In this document: positions 1 through 9,100 of the stretch, in pieces | Position numbering within the stretch: position 1 is the first letter of the stretch | Layout: every line of letters begins with the position of its first letter | Assembly: GCF_964204645.1 (NCBI RefSeq) | Contig: NC_134029.1 | Location: 11,400,850 to 11,460,849, forward strand | Origin: Tubulanus polymorphus | Taxonomy: Eukaryota; Nemertea; Palaeonemertea; Tubulaniformes; Tubulanidae | Length of the DNA stretch: 60,000 nt | Direction: 5' to 3' | Program-made: the position numbers and the translations under genes | The notes under the pieces: model-generated | Databases searched by the model: none | What the model was told of the DNA's origin: nothing | What the model saw: the letters and a program-made list of their open reading frames with translations, nothing else

Positions 1-56
1 ATCAGTTCCTTTTCCGATGGTTGGCTTAGAATTTCTGGTTCATCTTTGTATTCCAT
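1..56 (-). CDS. 5' end of a possible Maverick gene, cut by window edge
   Basis: Eighteen codons starting at an ATG at 56 run off the left edge, beginning MEYKDEPEI. The only support is the leader: the ATG is preceded on the minus strand by TTAAAATGG, the same context found before polymerase B and the OB-like gene further right. Nothing can be said about function. Confidence 0.25.
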   Translation of the reverse strand, partial: MEYKDEPEILSQPSEKEL

Positions 57-450
57 TTTAATCTAAAAGATGTCGTGAAAATGAATTACTGTACTTAAAT
101 ATGTTTAAAGGTTTCCCTACTTCATAATATATTTACTTACATTTAGATTTAGAACTGTAAACTGTGTTTTGAGAGAGAATATCCAATACGTTCCTATGCT
201 TACGTGCTGCGCGTTTATAACTGGTAGTTATTCACTAGCTAAACACCGTCTGGTGCAACACATGTTCCTTCTTTTGTAATATAATTGATTAATCCTTTTC
301 AACTGAAATAGCACGTTCGATCAATATTCAAATGAGCTGCGCCCCATTCAACTGAATATGAAATACGGCACAGATGTTTTTGTAAACAACCTAATACAAT
401 TACATACAGGCGGTTTGACATAGATCGAGAGAAACCGGTTTTCTAAGCGT
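57..450. other. no gene seen
   Basis: AT-rich intergenic DNA between the edge ORF and the HNH gene. I see no ORF, repeat or strong secondary structure in it. Confidence 0.5.
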
Positions 451-1098
451 TTAACATTCAACGTATTTTTCATTATGTGTTGAGTTCCATAATACAACAA
501 ATGTATTTGCTTTATCCAGTTGATCTAAATATAATTTCATATCTAGTTTGTTAGATTTAATTATATTTTCTTTCTTTTCTAAAGGCCTTAAATTTCTCCA
601 GTTCCAGATTAGCTTCTTATCATAATCATCACTCATGTCAAATTTAGAAATCGGCAACACGTGATCAATATGAAAGTATTCACCATAATTATCTATATTC
701 ATTTTATCATCGAATTGAAATATAATCCATGATTTGAGAAATTCATCTGAACAACCCAATAGATTAGATAGTGTTTCTGAATGTGTTTCTTTGTTGAATA
801 ATTGTGTTAATCTAATTCTCAAACATTGTTTCAATTTGTAATTAAAATCTGTATGATATTTTTCCTTATAATAATTTCTATTATACACTTTAATATGTTC
901 TAAATGATTTTCTTTCCATTGCTTATTTTTATCTTTGCGTGTTTCAGCATTATTTCTATGATTTTGTTTGACAAGTTTTACAATAACTTTGCTTACCATC
1001 TTTCTGAGTTTTAAATTATAATATTCCGAGAGTTGCTTATTTATTTTACATTTAGAACATTTCTTATTGTTTATATTTATAGTTTGTGTACTTTCCAT
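451..1098 (-). pseudogene. HNH-type endonuclease of a Maverick/Polinton-like element, internally frameshifted
   Basis: The 215-residue frame contains an HNH core: HIDHVLPIS at about residues 142-150, then a WNWRNLRPL segment and a later Asn-Lys rich tail, the usual layout of HNH homing-type nucleases in large DNA viruses and their relatives. The N-terminus has one zinc-ligand pair, CSKC (about residues 14-17). The matching second pair, CKTC, is not in this frame; it lies in an overlapping minus-strand frame near 975-1000, and the original frame resumes afterwards. I infer two compensating indels, so the ORF is long but the zinc knuckle is broken. The start ATG at 1098 is preceded by a TTTTAATAAAAATATAT-type leader shared with other Maverick genes. 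Its role in the element would be DNA cleavage, possibly selfish. Family call is good; activity is doubtful. Confidence 0.7.
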
Positions 1099-1177
1099 TT
1101 AAAATATATATTTTTATTAAAAATTGGTTAATAATTTTAGAATCCTCTTCCATTTCTTCGACCAACGTCATCCTTTT

Positions 1178-1429
1178 TCATTCCTCGATGCTTTTGATAA
1201 GTTGTTTCGATTCCTTGATATCAAATTCCTCAACGTATTGTTCATTATTTGGATCATTGTTCCATAATTCAATAAATTTCTTTGCCTTTGTTAACTGTTC
1301 TGAATATAACTGTAAATATTCTAGTTTCAATTTATTCTCTAAATGTGTTTTAGTTTTATTGTGTCTTGCTTTTTGGGATTTATCTATATTGATATTACAT
1401 GTTGGGCAGTAGTACTTATTTGCTTCCAT
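1178..1429 (-). pseudogene. Chimeric ORF: polymerase-B N-terminal zinc finger joined to an HNH-like tail
   Basis: The first 38 residues (starting MEANKYYCPTC, with a C2H2 finger CPTC-x(n)-H-x(n)-H) are the same as the start of the Maverick polymerase B at 53484, and the upstream leader is also nearly identical. After residue 38 the sequence changes to a segment (KAKKFIELWNN...NEQYVEEF) that resembles the C-terminus of the neighbouring HNH protein (DKANTFVVLWN...NEKYVE). I infer a deletion that fused the 5' end of a polymerase or zinc-finger gene to the 3' end of an HNH gene. An alternative is a genuine small paralogue made of those two parts. No catalytic residues of either parent remain. Confidence 0.6.
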
Positions 1430-1509
1430 TTTAATACTAAATTTTTTATTAAAATTGATTTTAGAAGTTCAATGATTTAAATGTTATTAATTTATATGAA
1501 TATTTTAAG
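1430..1509 (-). promoter_or_regulatory. AT-rich Maverick gene leader, TATTAAAATGG class
   Basis: On the minus strand the ATG at 1429 sits in TATTAAAATGG, preceded by an AATTTTAATAAAAAATTT tract. Essentially the same leader precedes polymerase B (53484) and the OB-like genes (49413 and 55817); a relative precedes the HNH gene (1098). Conservation across separate elements suggests promoter function. The start codon being part of the motif recalls the TAAAT initiators of large cytoplasmic DNA viruses. Confidence 0.5.
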
Positions 1510-1909
1510 AGTAATAGGGGTAATGGGTTTTCATATCAAAGGTTGAATGGTCGAGCTCATTAATAACAAAACATTAAAAGTAATTAAAAACTATAATATA
1601 TTTTCATAACCGCGTGCATTTCAGTTGAATAATAGAATAATTATTATTATTTGAATATATTTGATTATATGAATTTGTGTATTGTAAATAAATCAATTGG
1701 TCGCGGAGCGGAGCGAAGCGGAGCGACCAATTGATTTATTTACAATATGCTTTTTAAATTATTGATATCTTAGAATAAATATTTAGTTTTAATATAAAAT
1801 GCACGCGGTTATGAAAATATATTATAGTTTTTAATTACTTTTAATGTTTTGTTTTTTAATGAGCTCGACCTTTCGACCTTTGGTATGAAAGCCCATTACC
1901 CCTATTACT
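1510..1909. repeat. Palindromic right terminus of Maverick copy 1
   Basis: The left arm starts AGTAATAGGGGTAATGGG at 1510 and the right arm ends with its reverse complement at 1909. The arms match for roughly 110 bp from each outside end, diverge in a middle stretch, then match again into a GC-rich centre at about 1697-1731 (CAATTGGTCGC...GCGACCAATTG around a repeated GGAGC purine tract). The AG...CT ends fit Polinton termini. Two more copies of this arrangement (53746-54004 and 55915-56060) lie downstream of homologous gene leaders, so this is the element terminus rather than a chance hairpin. The DNA after 1909 is unrelated to the element. Confidence 0.75.
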
Positions 1910-1973
1910 ACGGTCGTTTCTTCTCCGGTCGTCGATGAATTTCCTTTTTTTCAATTCTACTAGATTAGCCAAA

Positions 1974-3220
1974 CTATAGGGGATGAATTGAAAACTGTCC
2001 AAAAAAAACGAAATTCAAGAAGTTGATAACGATAAACCTTTCTTTCGTTTTCGCCATTATTCTCGGGGTAGGGAATTCCCGCGATTTCGCGAAAGCCACC
2101 AGTTCCCTGATGATCAAATTGAAATCGAATCGCGATCCGTTATGCGCGAACGCGAAAATCTGTGCGTATTTTTGCGCGCGATTTCTGTTGCAGACGTCGC
2201 AGAGAACGCCGAGAAACTTTCCGGTGAGGTGATCGTGGTGCTCCGCCCGCTTTTCATCGGCGCGGAACTTACGTTGACAATATTCGCATTTCGTAACTTT
2301 CGAATAATGCAACCAGTCCTTTCCCGTCATGTTCAACGGCCGGTATATCTTGTCGTTGATTATAGCGACGTGATCTCTTTGCAGCACGAACCATTTCACC
2401 AATTTAACAATGCAGTCTTCTCCGACGAATATCGCCAAGGTAGAATTATATTTCTCGTTCGAACATAAGCGAATTCCCGCCGCGCATATCGCGCGGTGGC
2501 GCTTCACCGGTCCTTTCTCCCCCTCGTCGGTCGGTATCGCCGCTGTTTCTATATCGAAAAATACCACGTGATCGGCGTAACACATACTTCTGAAATATTC
2601 CTAAACTTCAAGCAACTTTCTTCGTCTCCCTCGGGCATACGATACACGATGCCTTTCTTTTTACAAAATACCCCGTGCTCCGATAGTTTTCTCCTGCAGC
2701 TATACGTCGCGAGGCAATAATGACAAACGTGTACCTTTCGTTTACCGACATCTCTCCTGTTCAAAAGTCTGCTCAAGTGCCTAATCAAATAGAAATGCTT
2801 CCGGTGGTAAAGTAAATTTACTCGTTCCGCGCAATGGGGATTTTTCGTGTTGAACAACACGAAGAGTTTTTCATTCGTGTTCAGCCCGAAAACGTTGATG
2901 GAAATAGCGTTTCTGGTTTCGAATTTCGGGATTTGTTTGACAGACGTGGGAAAACCGAGCATCGAAACGTCGAGACCTTCGTAGTGATTTCTGTAAGTCC
3001 AATCGAAGAGGCGTTGCTTCGTTATATAACATTTACTCTTTTTATTTTTTCGCTCGCACATTCGAGTCGCGAGTATACAATAAAGGAAGCATTTGCCGTC
3101 GTCGTTAGGAACGTTTTCTACCTCGACGCACCCTTTTTTCCGCGCTACGCTCGCCGGTAAGGACGGGTGGAAAGTACCGCCGCCGGCGAAGGTTGTGAAG
3201 AATACCCTCGTAACTTTCAT
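1974..3220 (-). pseudogene. N-terminal and exonuclease part of a second, divergent Polinton-type DNA polymerase B
   Basis: Two overlapping minus-strand frames form one gene fragment. The upstream frame (3220 to about 2590) has the Polinton-family pattern DGKCFLYCIL, INVFGLN, HFYLIRHLSRLL and a CHYC...H finger. The downstream frame (about 2585 to 1974) has Exo I (FFDIETA), the CEYC...HDHLTGKFLGVLCDVC zinc/HNH-like insert typical of protein-primed polymerases, and Exo II (FAHNGSRFDFNLI). A frameshift near 2585 separates them. Exo III and the whole polymerase domain (motifs A-C) are missing: the sequence stops at about 1974, close to the terminus of the neighbouring Maverick. Codon usage is much richer in G+C than the AT-rich polymerase at 49.4-53.5 kb, so this is a different lineage. 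Confidence 0.8.
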
Positions 3221-3564
3221 TCGTAGAACTTTTTGAAACGTTAACGAACTGCCCTGATGAACAATCGCGTTAAGGAGGAGAGTGGCGACGAAATGGGGGG
3301 CGCGCTCTTTTAAAGCAGAATGCGGCTGTAATCGTCGGCGAATAAAACCGAAAACTATATCGAACCGAGCGCGAAACAGCGGAATAAGGCGCCGCCCTAA
3401 CAGCGGATATCGAATTAGCGGGTGAGTACAGTAGACTAGTTGTTACCTTATTTTCTTAACTCGAAACTTGATCGTAGCGATCGGCCCAACTGAGCAGGTT
3501 CTCCCAAATGCGGTCGACGTTTTCTACGGTCAACTCTTCGGTTGTCGACGACAAAATAATCTCG
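3221..3564. other. no gene seen
   Basis: Upstream flank of the GC-rich polymerase fragment. No convincing ORF or repeat; a TIR for that older element was looked for and not recognised. Confidence 0.4.
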
Positions 3565-3826
3565 TCAAATGATCTCCTCAATGGTCCGCGACAAGCAAGG
3601 ACTAGGGGCGGGCTGCTTCTCCAAAAATGGGCCTAAACACTCGCCGGGTGAAAGGTCCAACGGTCGGTCAACCGCGGACGCGCCTAAGACCAGGTCCAGC
3701 GGAAAATTTAAGACGGGTGTGCCCATAGACCCGCCCAACAATCGGTCCGCCGCAGACGTGTCAACCGCTGATGGTTCGCCCGCGAAAAATGGTGTTACGT
3801 AGGGTCTATCGGTTGCTCCGCGTCGA

Positions 3827-4297
3827 ATGGACACACGTAATTACCTAATTGGCGAACCCGGCGTCACGGAACAACAGCACGAAAAACTGGAGGCGCTAGA
3901 ACAGGTCGAACCAGCCGATGAAGGCGGCCGTGTGTATGGTTCACTAGCCCGTATCGGGCTACACCGGTTCGAATCCGTACCCGAAGGACTTACGGTCGTC
4001 GGGAAAGGGAAGGCCGAAGGTGGGCACGTGCACTTTATTTCGTCCTGGAAAACAGCTAACGTCGGACAATCACAATACAAACACCCGTCCGCAAAATCAA
4101 AGTCGGACGACCGAGAATTCGTCCTAGTACTGGCCCCGGAGGGTGACTGCGCAGCGGGTGTCTCGGTAGGAGCAGCGGGTGTCAAACGAACCGTAACGAG
4201 ACACCTTTGCGGGGTGGGGCACCCGAATAGCCGGCGCGGCGACGTTTATTCGTACACCGAACTGGTATCGGCCCCGTCATTAAGACGCGAAAGATGA
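3827..4297 (+). CDS. Hypothetical 156-residue ORF, unrecognised
   Basis: The plus-strand frame starts MDTRNYLIGEPG and is charged and well mixed (E/K/R/D rich, few low-complexity runs), which is more protein-like than the Ser/Cys/Pro-rich antisense frame at 3841-4185. I recognise no domain. It lies in GC-balanced DNA between the old polymerase fragment and the DSNP-repeat ORFs, and points away from the polymerase. A long opposite-strand frame (3565-3834) sits immediately upstream. This could be one exon of a larger gene or a chance ORF. Confidence 0.25.
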   Translation: MDTRNYLIGEPGVTEQQHEKLEALEQVEPADEGGRVYGSLARIGLHRFESVPEGLTVVGKGKAEGGHVHFISSWKTANVGQSQYKHPSAKSKSDDREFVLVLAPEGDCAAGVSVGAAGVKRTVTRHLCGVGHPNSRRGDVYSYTELVSAPSLRRER

Positions 4298-4368
4298 ATA
4301 AGCCTATCAAAAGAAATACGTAATAATATACGAAACGTTATTACAAAATAACGCTGTAAAATTTCAGA

Positions 4369-4698
4369 TCACTCGAAGTAACCGTAAACACGCGACCTGT
4401 CGGCTAACAATACGTCGTGATCGGGGATAGCGCATAAACTGAAATCCCCCCGATCCCGGGTAGCCGTATAAGGCAACCTGTCGGGTGGAGGGTTCGAATC
4501 CCTCGGCGGCTGTTCAACAATTCCGTCGGTGGTAGTACGCTTGGTGCCGAGCGGGTTCGAATCCCGCGGCGGCTCCCTTAATATACGAGCCGGTACCTCC
4601 CGCCTAGACTCGTGAACTGGGGCAAGCGTGTGCGTTTTAAAAACCGTCGCCCCCGGTGACCACACTTCAACCCAACCGACATGTATCAACAACAACAA
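4369..4698 (-). CDS. Hypothetical ORF with RDSNP motifs, related to the next upstream ORF
   Basis: A 109-residue minus-strand frame with two PPRDSNP motifs (coded at 4488-4504 and 4551-4567). It is in the same frame as the 4744-5277 ORF, 45 bp away, and its C-terminus (ADRSRVYGYFE) resembles the end of that ORF (GDKDADGYFLCPA). I infer either a duplicated gene unit or one gene broken by a stop. No known domain is visible. Confidence 0.35.
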   Translation of the reverse strand: MLLLIHVGWVEVWSPGATVFKTHTLAPVHESRREVPARILREPPRDSNPLGTKRTTTDGIVEQPPRDSNPPPDRLPYTATRDRGDFSLCAIPDHDVLLADRSRVYGYFE

Positions 4699-5182
4699 AA
4701 AACAGACAATCGCGATGATATCAACTAACGGTAGTTTCCCGGTCTAGGCTGGACAAAGAAAGTAGCCGTCTGCGTCCTTATCACCGAAGAACAACTCGGC
4801 CGGGTTGGCAAAATCGCGAAAGAAATGTGCCCAGAATGGGTCGAATTTTTCCGGCACTCTCACCGGCTTTACCCTTTGCCGGCGTTCGAGGGGGTTCGAA
4901 TCCCTTGAAGTGATCGAAACTGAGGCCTCCTGCTGTGTAGCAGTTGGGTTAGAATCCCGCGAAGGCTCAGCAAGGACGGCCAAAGTCGGCGGCGGGTTCG
5001 AATCCCACAACGGCTCCCTATGCTCTTCCGGAATTTCGAACGGTCGCGCACGTCGCGGGTTCGAATCCCGCAATGTCTCAACAGGGACGACCGGAGTGGG
5101 CAGCGGGTTCGAATCCCACAATGGTTCCCGAAACTCCGCCGGAATTTCAAATGGTTGTACACGAGGTGGGTTCGACTCCCAC
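4488..5182. repeat. Eight T-arm-like palindromic motifs (GGGTTCGAATCCC family)
   Basis: Motifs at 4488, 4551, 4890, 4944, 4992, 5055, 5103 and 5166 each have a (mostly) 5-bp stem around a 7-nt TTCGAAT-like loop, matching tRNA T-arms and the Pol III B box. None has an A box, anticodon arm or full acceptor stem. A weaker ninth copy is at about 3965. They coincide with the DSNP codons of the minus-strand ORFs. Confidence 0.7.
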
Positions 5183-5277
5183 AATTTCTTTCCGCGTGTC
5201 GTGTCGGTTGTGGTGCGGCGCTTCTTAGAGAACGCGTTCTTCGCACCACAATGAGAACATACAAAAATATGTACCAT
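4744..5277 (-). CDS. Tandem-repeat protein with (W/R)(D/E)SNP motifs, unrecognised
   Basis: The 177-residue frame starts with a possible zinc pair (CSHC, residues 8-11) and a basic patch (KKRR), then carries two near-identical 37-residue repeats built around PFEIP...REPLWDSNP and ...RDSNP. It ends with a non-repetitive aromatic and acidic tail (FWAHFFRDF...FFGDKDADGYF). The DSNP motifs at 4890, 4944, 4992, 5055, 5103 and 5166 are spaced 54, 48, 63, 48 and 63 bp, all multiples of three, which argues that this strand and frame were selected as protein. At DNA level each motif looks like a tRNA T-arm (GGGTTCGAATCCC). Function unknown; a promoter-like TATAAAAG lies upstream on the same strand at 5639-5647. 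Confidence 0.45.
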   Translation of the reverse strand: MVHIFVCSHCGAKNAFSKKRRTTTDTTRGKKLWESNPPRVQPFEIPAEFREPLWDSNPLPTPVVPVETLRDSNPRRARPFEIPEEHREPLWDSNPPPTLAVLAEPSRDSNPTATQQEASVSITSRDSNPLERRQRVKPVRVPEKFDPFWAHFFRDFANPAELFFGDKDADGYFLCPA

Positions 5278-5419
5278 TCGAACAACAATGATTGATCAAT
5301 GCAAAAAAAAATTCCGGCGCAACTGATAAACTGTACGGGTTCCGGCAGCAATGATACACCGGTCGAAATCCTCTCCTTAATCGTTAATCGTTAAACGTAA
5401 AGATCGGTCCCTGGCGAGA

Positions 5420-5850
5420 GAACGCGTCCGTGCACGAACCCAAGTAAAAACAAGAATTGCCGGAATTCTGATTAACGATAAAAATATAAACGAAGTTTAT
5501 TTACCTTAAATAGTTTTATGTCCAGCCAACAACCGCAATCCAGATCCCTAGCGCTAGTTTCTAACAAATTTCTCGTGTCTATCGAGTGTCCGTTGAATGT
5601 GTCTCTCTCGAGTGTCTGCTCGCCCTGAGTGCGGGCCCCTTTTATAGAAAGAGTCGGCATTATTGAAATTCCGAGTCCCTCCCACTCAACTTTTGGCAAA
5701 GAGCAGCAACCTAACTGTCATTTTTTTCCTCCAAAATTTTGCAAAGGTTACATATGCATATGGGAACGTTGGCGAACTCGCTATAAGCAGGGGTCAACAC
5801 ACCGAGCTACGCTTCTCAGTAGTATTCTGTGCGCAGTATTAAGAGTAACA
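5420..5850 (-). mobile_element. LTR-like promoter segment (possible solo LTR)
   Basis: Read on the minus strand this begins TGTTACTCTTAATAC at 5850, has CTATAAAAG at 5639-5647, and an AATAAA signal at 5496-5501, about 140 nt downstream of the TATA box: the U3-R-U5 order of an LTR. I could not fix the 3' end, primer-binding site or a second LTR, so an ordinary TATA promoter with a first exon (donor-like AAG/GTAAAT near 5504) is equally possible. The DSNP-repeat ORF lies downstream on the same strand. Confidence 0.35.
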
Positions 5851-6772
5851 TAGTTAGCAGCGGTATTGGTAAACCGCGGCTTGGTTATTCAATGTACAAC
5901 CGCCGAACTTATATCTTCTGAAAACCACAATACGTTTTCCCTGTTGAAAACCGCTCGGGTTTGTGCGCTATCCTAATTAGTTAACAAGATAATATAAGCT
6001 GACAATAAGCTTATAAAAACCGGCTGTACGGCTACACTTTTGCCTCGGATACGTAGTAAAATGGCTGTGAGTTGAAAAGTTTATACACAGCTCGCAGCGG
6101 CATTATTTTCAGTATCATTCGAAGTTTGGTATCATTCGGAAGAGAGTCAACCGGGAGAACATTTATCATACTGACTGGGCTTCAAAGATTTAACAATAAA
6201 TAAAGGCAGTAGAGTAGATTTAGGCGCAAAACGGGGTAAATTTCGGATTGGAGGATAGCGCGTTACAGTACTGTCGACACAGGTATAGGCGATTGTTTTT
6301 TTTAAATTTCACATCATCGGTATAAATTTTAGTTTGTTCTATCAACAGTTTTCCGCGCGTATATAACGCGTCGTACGTATATTTCGGACAAACGGCGGTG
6401 TTAGATTACAGAGAAGTTCATAGTTTCGCGCGTTGAAAAAATTAAATCGGCAATACCGACGAAAACACATCGTGGAATCGATAGTTTACAGAATAGTTTT
6501 CGTAGAAGGGAATAGATTTCGCACGAATACGCCGAATTCGTTCTGGCTTTTAATATCTACGCGGGCAATAACTCTCGTCCGTTGATGATATCGGGTGACA
6601 ACAGTATTATCGAGTTTCAACAGCAGTCTCAATTCGTAGGCGGTGTTGTCATCTTCTAACGATGTCATAAACTATTCCGAATTCATTATCCAACTCGTTC
6701 AACCGTGCCATTATTCGCGATAAAAATTTCGCGAGCAACAGCTGCAAACATTAATCAAAGTTAATTATTTCG
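5851..6772. other. no gene seen
   Basis: Balanced-GC DNA with only short frames. A TTATAAAAAC box near 6010 on the plus strand could be a promoter but no coding region follows it convincingly. Confidence 0.4.
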
Positions 6773-7112
6773 GTCGAATTCCGATATTTTACGGGCAACG
6801 CTGTTGCGCTAACGACGAATTTTCCGAAATCGAACCTAATGAAAAAGATTATTCAAAGTTAATGTTACATTTTTATGGGAAACTGTCGCTTATAACGTCG
6901 TTTTGTAATTATTACAGTCGAATTCCGATATTTTACGGGCAACGCCGTTGCGCTAACGACGAATTATCCGAAATTGAACCTAATGAAAAAGATTATTCAA
7001 AGTTAATGTTACATTTTTATGGGAAACTGTCGCTTATAACGTCGTTTTGTAATTATTACGGTCGAATTCAGATATTTTATGGGCAACGCTTTTGCGCTAA
7101 CGAGAATTTAAC
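6773..7112 (+). repeat. 144-bp tandem repeat, two full units and a partial third
   Basis: The anchor GTCGAATTC recurs at 6773, 6917 and 7061, exactly 144 bp apart. Units are nearly identical, each containing TGTTACATTTTTATGGG and a GGGCAACG...TTGCGCTAACG segment. A single diverged copy of the last unit occurs in reverse orientation at about 41690-41815. The unit lies directly upstream of a TATATATA box, so it resembles reiterated U3/enhancer sequence. Confidence 0.8.
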
Positions 7113-7220
7113 GGGCTTCGCTAATGAGATGGATTGGGGGAATCGACTATATATACCGGAATTTTTAGACCGTTTTGGGGCGAGCGCTAGAAATATTCAG
7201 ATCGTCGAGATCAGTTCGTG
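7113..7220 (+). promoter_or_regulatory. TATA promoter shared with the 41.5-kb copy
   Basis: TATATATA at 7148-7155 is followed about 45 nt later by AATATTCAGATCGTCGAGAT and CAGTTCGTGAA. The same series occurs on the minus strand at 41590-41662, after which the two loci diverge. Conservation stopping at the transcript start zone suggests a mobile promoter such as an LTR. A donor-like site (AAAG/GTAAGC) follows at about 7340. Confidence 0.5.
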
Positions 7221-8005
7221 AACACTCCTGGCTCCGGGTTCCTGAAAAACGGCAAGCTTTTGCGAAATCGTCAGTTTCATATTTTCCGGGCTCAACTCGA
7301 CAGAAAATCGCAGTAGCAACATCGACGACGAGTATCAAAGGTAAGCGCTGTTTCATAAGTATTCAGTCGAGCAGTGTGACTCGTTATTATTTTGTATTTA
7401 ATACGTGTACGTACAGATTTAATAGAACCATTATCGAATAAGCATCGGTATCTACGATTTTCAGAATTATTAGTTAATTTCTTATTCGCATCGAGGTTAC
7501 CGATATTTCGTCCTATAGTGGAAGTATTCGAGCCGAGGTTTCTTCGGCTGGTATATTCGCTATACGCGAAAGCTGTTGGTAGCCGCACGTCATAGGTCCG
7601 CTTAGGATGTGTATAGTAGTTTTTTTTTAGTCGTATACGTACATCGCGTTAAGAGTGATATATATTTTTCTTATACAATATCGCTAGCTCGTAAAAAATG
7701 TCGATGGGGTTTTTAAATCATTCGTTCGAATGAGGGCTCGTGAAGTGCGCGAGAGCGTAAATGAAAGCTACATACGCAGAATAATTGTGATTTTTTTTCG
7801 AATGCGATGGTAGCTTTGCCGCCAATATTTCGTCGTAAAACTATGAGTAAGATCGAGTTAAATTCGTGTCTGCAGAAACGCGGAAGCGAACATAAAATGA
7901 TCGAAAGCTCGTTGAACTCGTTTTTCGAAACGCTCGCAAATTTAGGGAGCGTAGACTTGTCAATTTACCATTCGGGCGAGAAATTTCGGCGATAACAGAA
8001 AACAT
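7221..8005. other. no confident gene
   Basis: Contains a short plus-strand frame at 7807-7995 that may be a 5' exon of the following coding region, but no splice sites or family similarity establish this. The rest shows no recognisable feature. Confidence 0.3.
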
Positions 8006-8661
8006 ATGAAACATTTGGAAATAATATTGGACGACGATAATGATTTAGTGATATGTCAGCTCGAGGGCAAACCAACGAGTTGCAACAAAAAACGAGCACG
8101 CAGTCGATCGGTTTTAATAGAAAGAAAACGCGCACGCACCAAATCTATATCAACATCGCCGGTGCGCAGCGAGTCAAGCGAGCTTTCCAGCGAAGGGCAA
8201 GAAATAAAAAGCATCTGCGCGGAAAAGAAAGACGCGGATAGGTTGATAAACGCTTCTATCAACCTATCAATCAATGAGAAGAGCGGGCGAAATTCCCTCA
8301 CCAAAATATCCGCGTGGGGGAAAAATTGTCCGCGCACGCAGATGCGGTTAGGAAACACGAGATAGATCTCGAAAATTCGTTTTTAAATTTGAAAAATGCG
8401 TTGGAAATCTGCCACCAGAAATCCACCGCTTTAGCCACGCAGGTGGAATGTTCGAAGAAGACGCATAGATTCATAATGAATTATTTCGAAAATGATTGCC
8501 TCTCCGCCAAATGCAAGCAATGCCGTGTGCATTGCTTGAAACAAATTTCAGATGAATTAACTAAACCGATAGGAAGACCACGCGCAAGCTTAGAAAAAAC
8601 ACCAAAAAAAGTTGAGAGAAAATATAGACGCTATACGGGGAGGGAAATTCGAACTTCTTGA
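8006..8661 (+). CDS. Unrecognised basic protein, coding region split by one frameshift
   Basis: Two plus-strand frames overlap at about 8314-8365. The first starts MKHLEIILDDDND and has basic nuclear-localisation-like clusters (KKRARSRS, RKRARTKS) and a Ser/Glu-rich stretch. The second continues with helix-forming sequence and a Cys-rich knot (CLSAKCKQCRVHC) followed by GRPR, an AT-hook-like tetrapeptide, and more basic residues. Their overlap at a run of G and A near 8310-8325 suggests a single indel in one gene. A nuclear DNA-binding role is plausible from composition only. It lies downstream of the TATA promoter at 7148 and upstream of spliced-looking exons at 9101 and 9486. Confidence 0.4.
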
Positions 8662-9100
8662 AGGGTTTTTTAGATATTATTTTTGGAAATGTAGGGAAAG
8701 AAACGCGAGCTTAAGTTTAAATAGATGTAAATAAATAAAACAATCATACATGTGTACGGTGTAGATAAACTTTTATATCGGGGGTGGCGAGAAGTGAGCG
8801 TGAATACGAAGGAATGTTCCGGAGATGACTCCTTCTGAAAAACGGTAAAACAGTCGATCGTCCGCAAGCAAATCATTCGATATAAATTTATTTGCACACA
8901 TTCACGAAATTATGCTTTTGATATTGCAGAAACACGAACACAACGATCAAACAAACGAAAGGAACGTAAGGAAATTCGTATTAGACGTAGCCCAGACGTG
9001 GGGGGGGGGCTTGAACGGTAAACAAGCTTAAGAATTTACGTATTCGAATATTGATGATTGCGAGTGATAGTATTTATCAACGGCCTACTTTTCATTTCAG

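Noticed and set aside
3841-4185. Ser/Cys/Pro-rich minus-strand ORF as a gene
   Set aside because: Composition is what the antisense of a GC-rich coding-like frame gives; a stop at about 4246-4248 separates it from the upstream DSNP frame.
4488-5182. Cluster of tRNA genes
   Set aside because: Only T-arm-like motifs are present; A boxes, anticodon arms and full acceptor stems are missing, and spacing follows codons.
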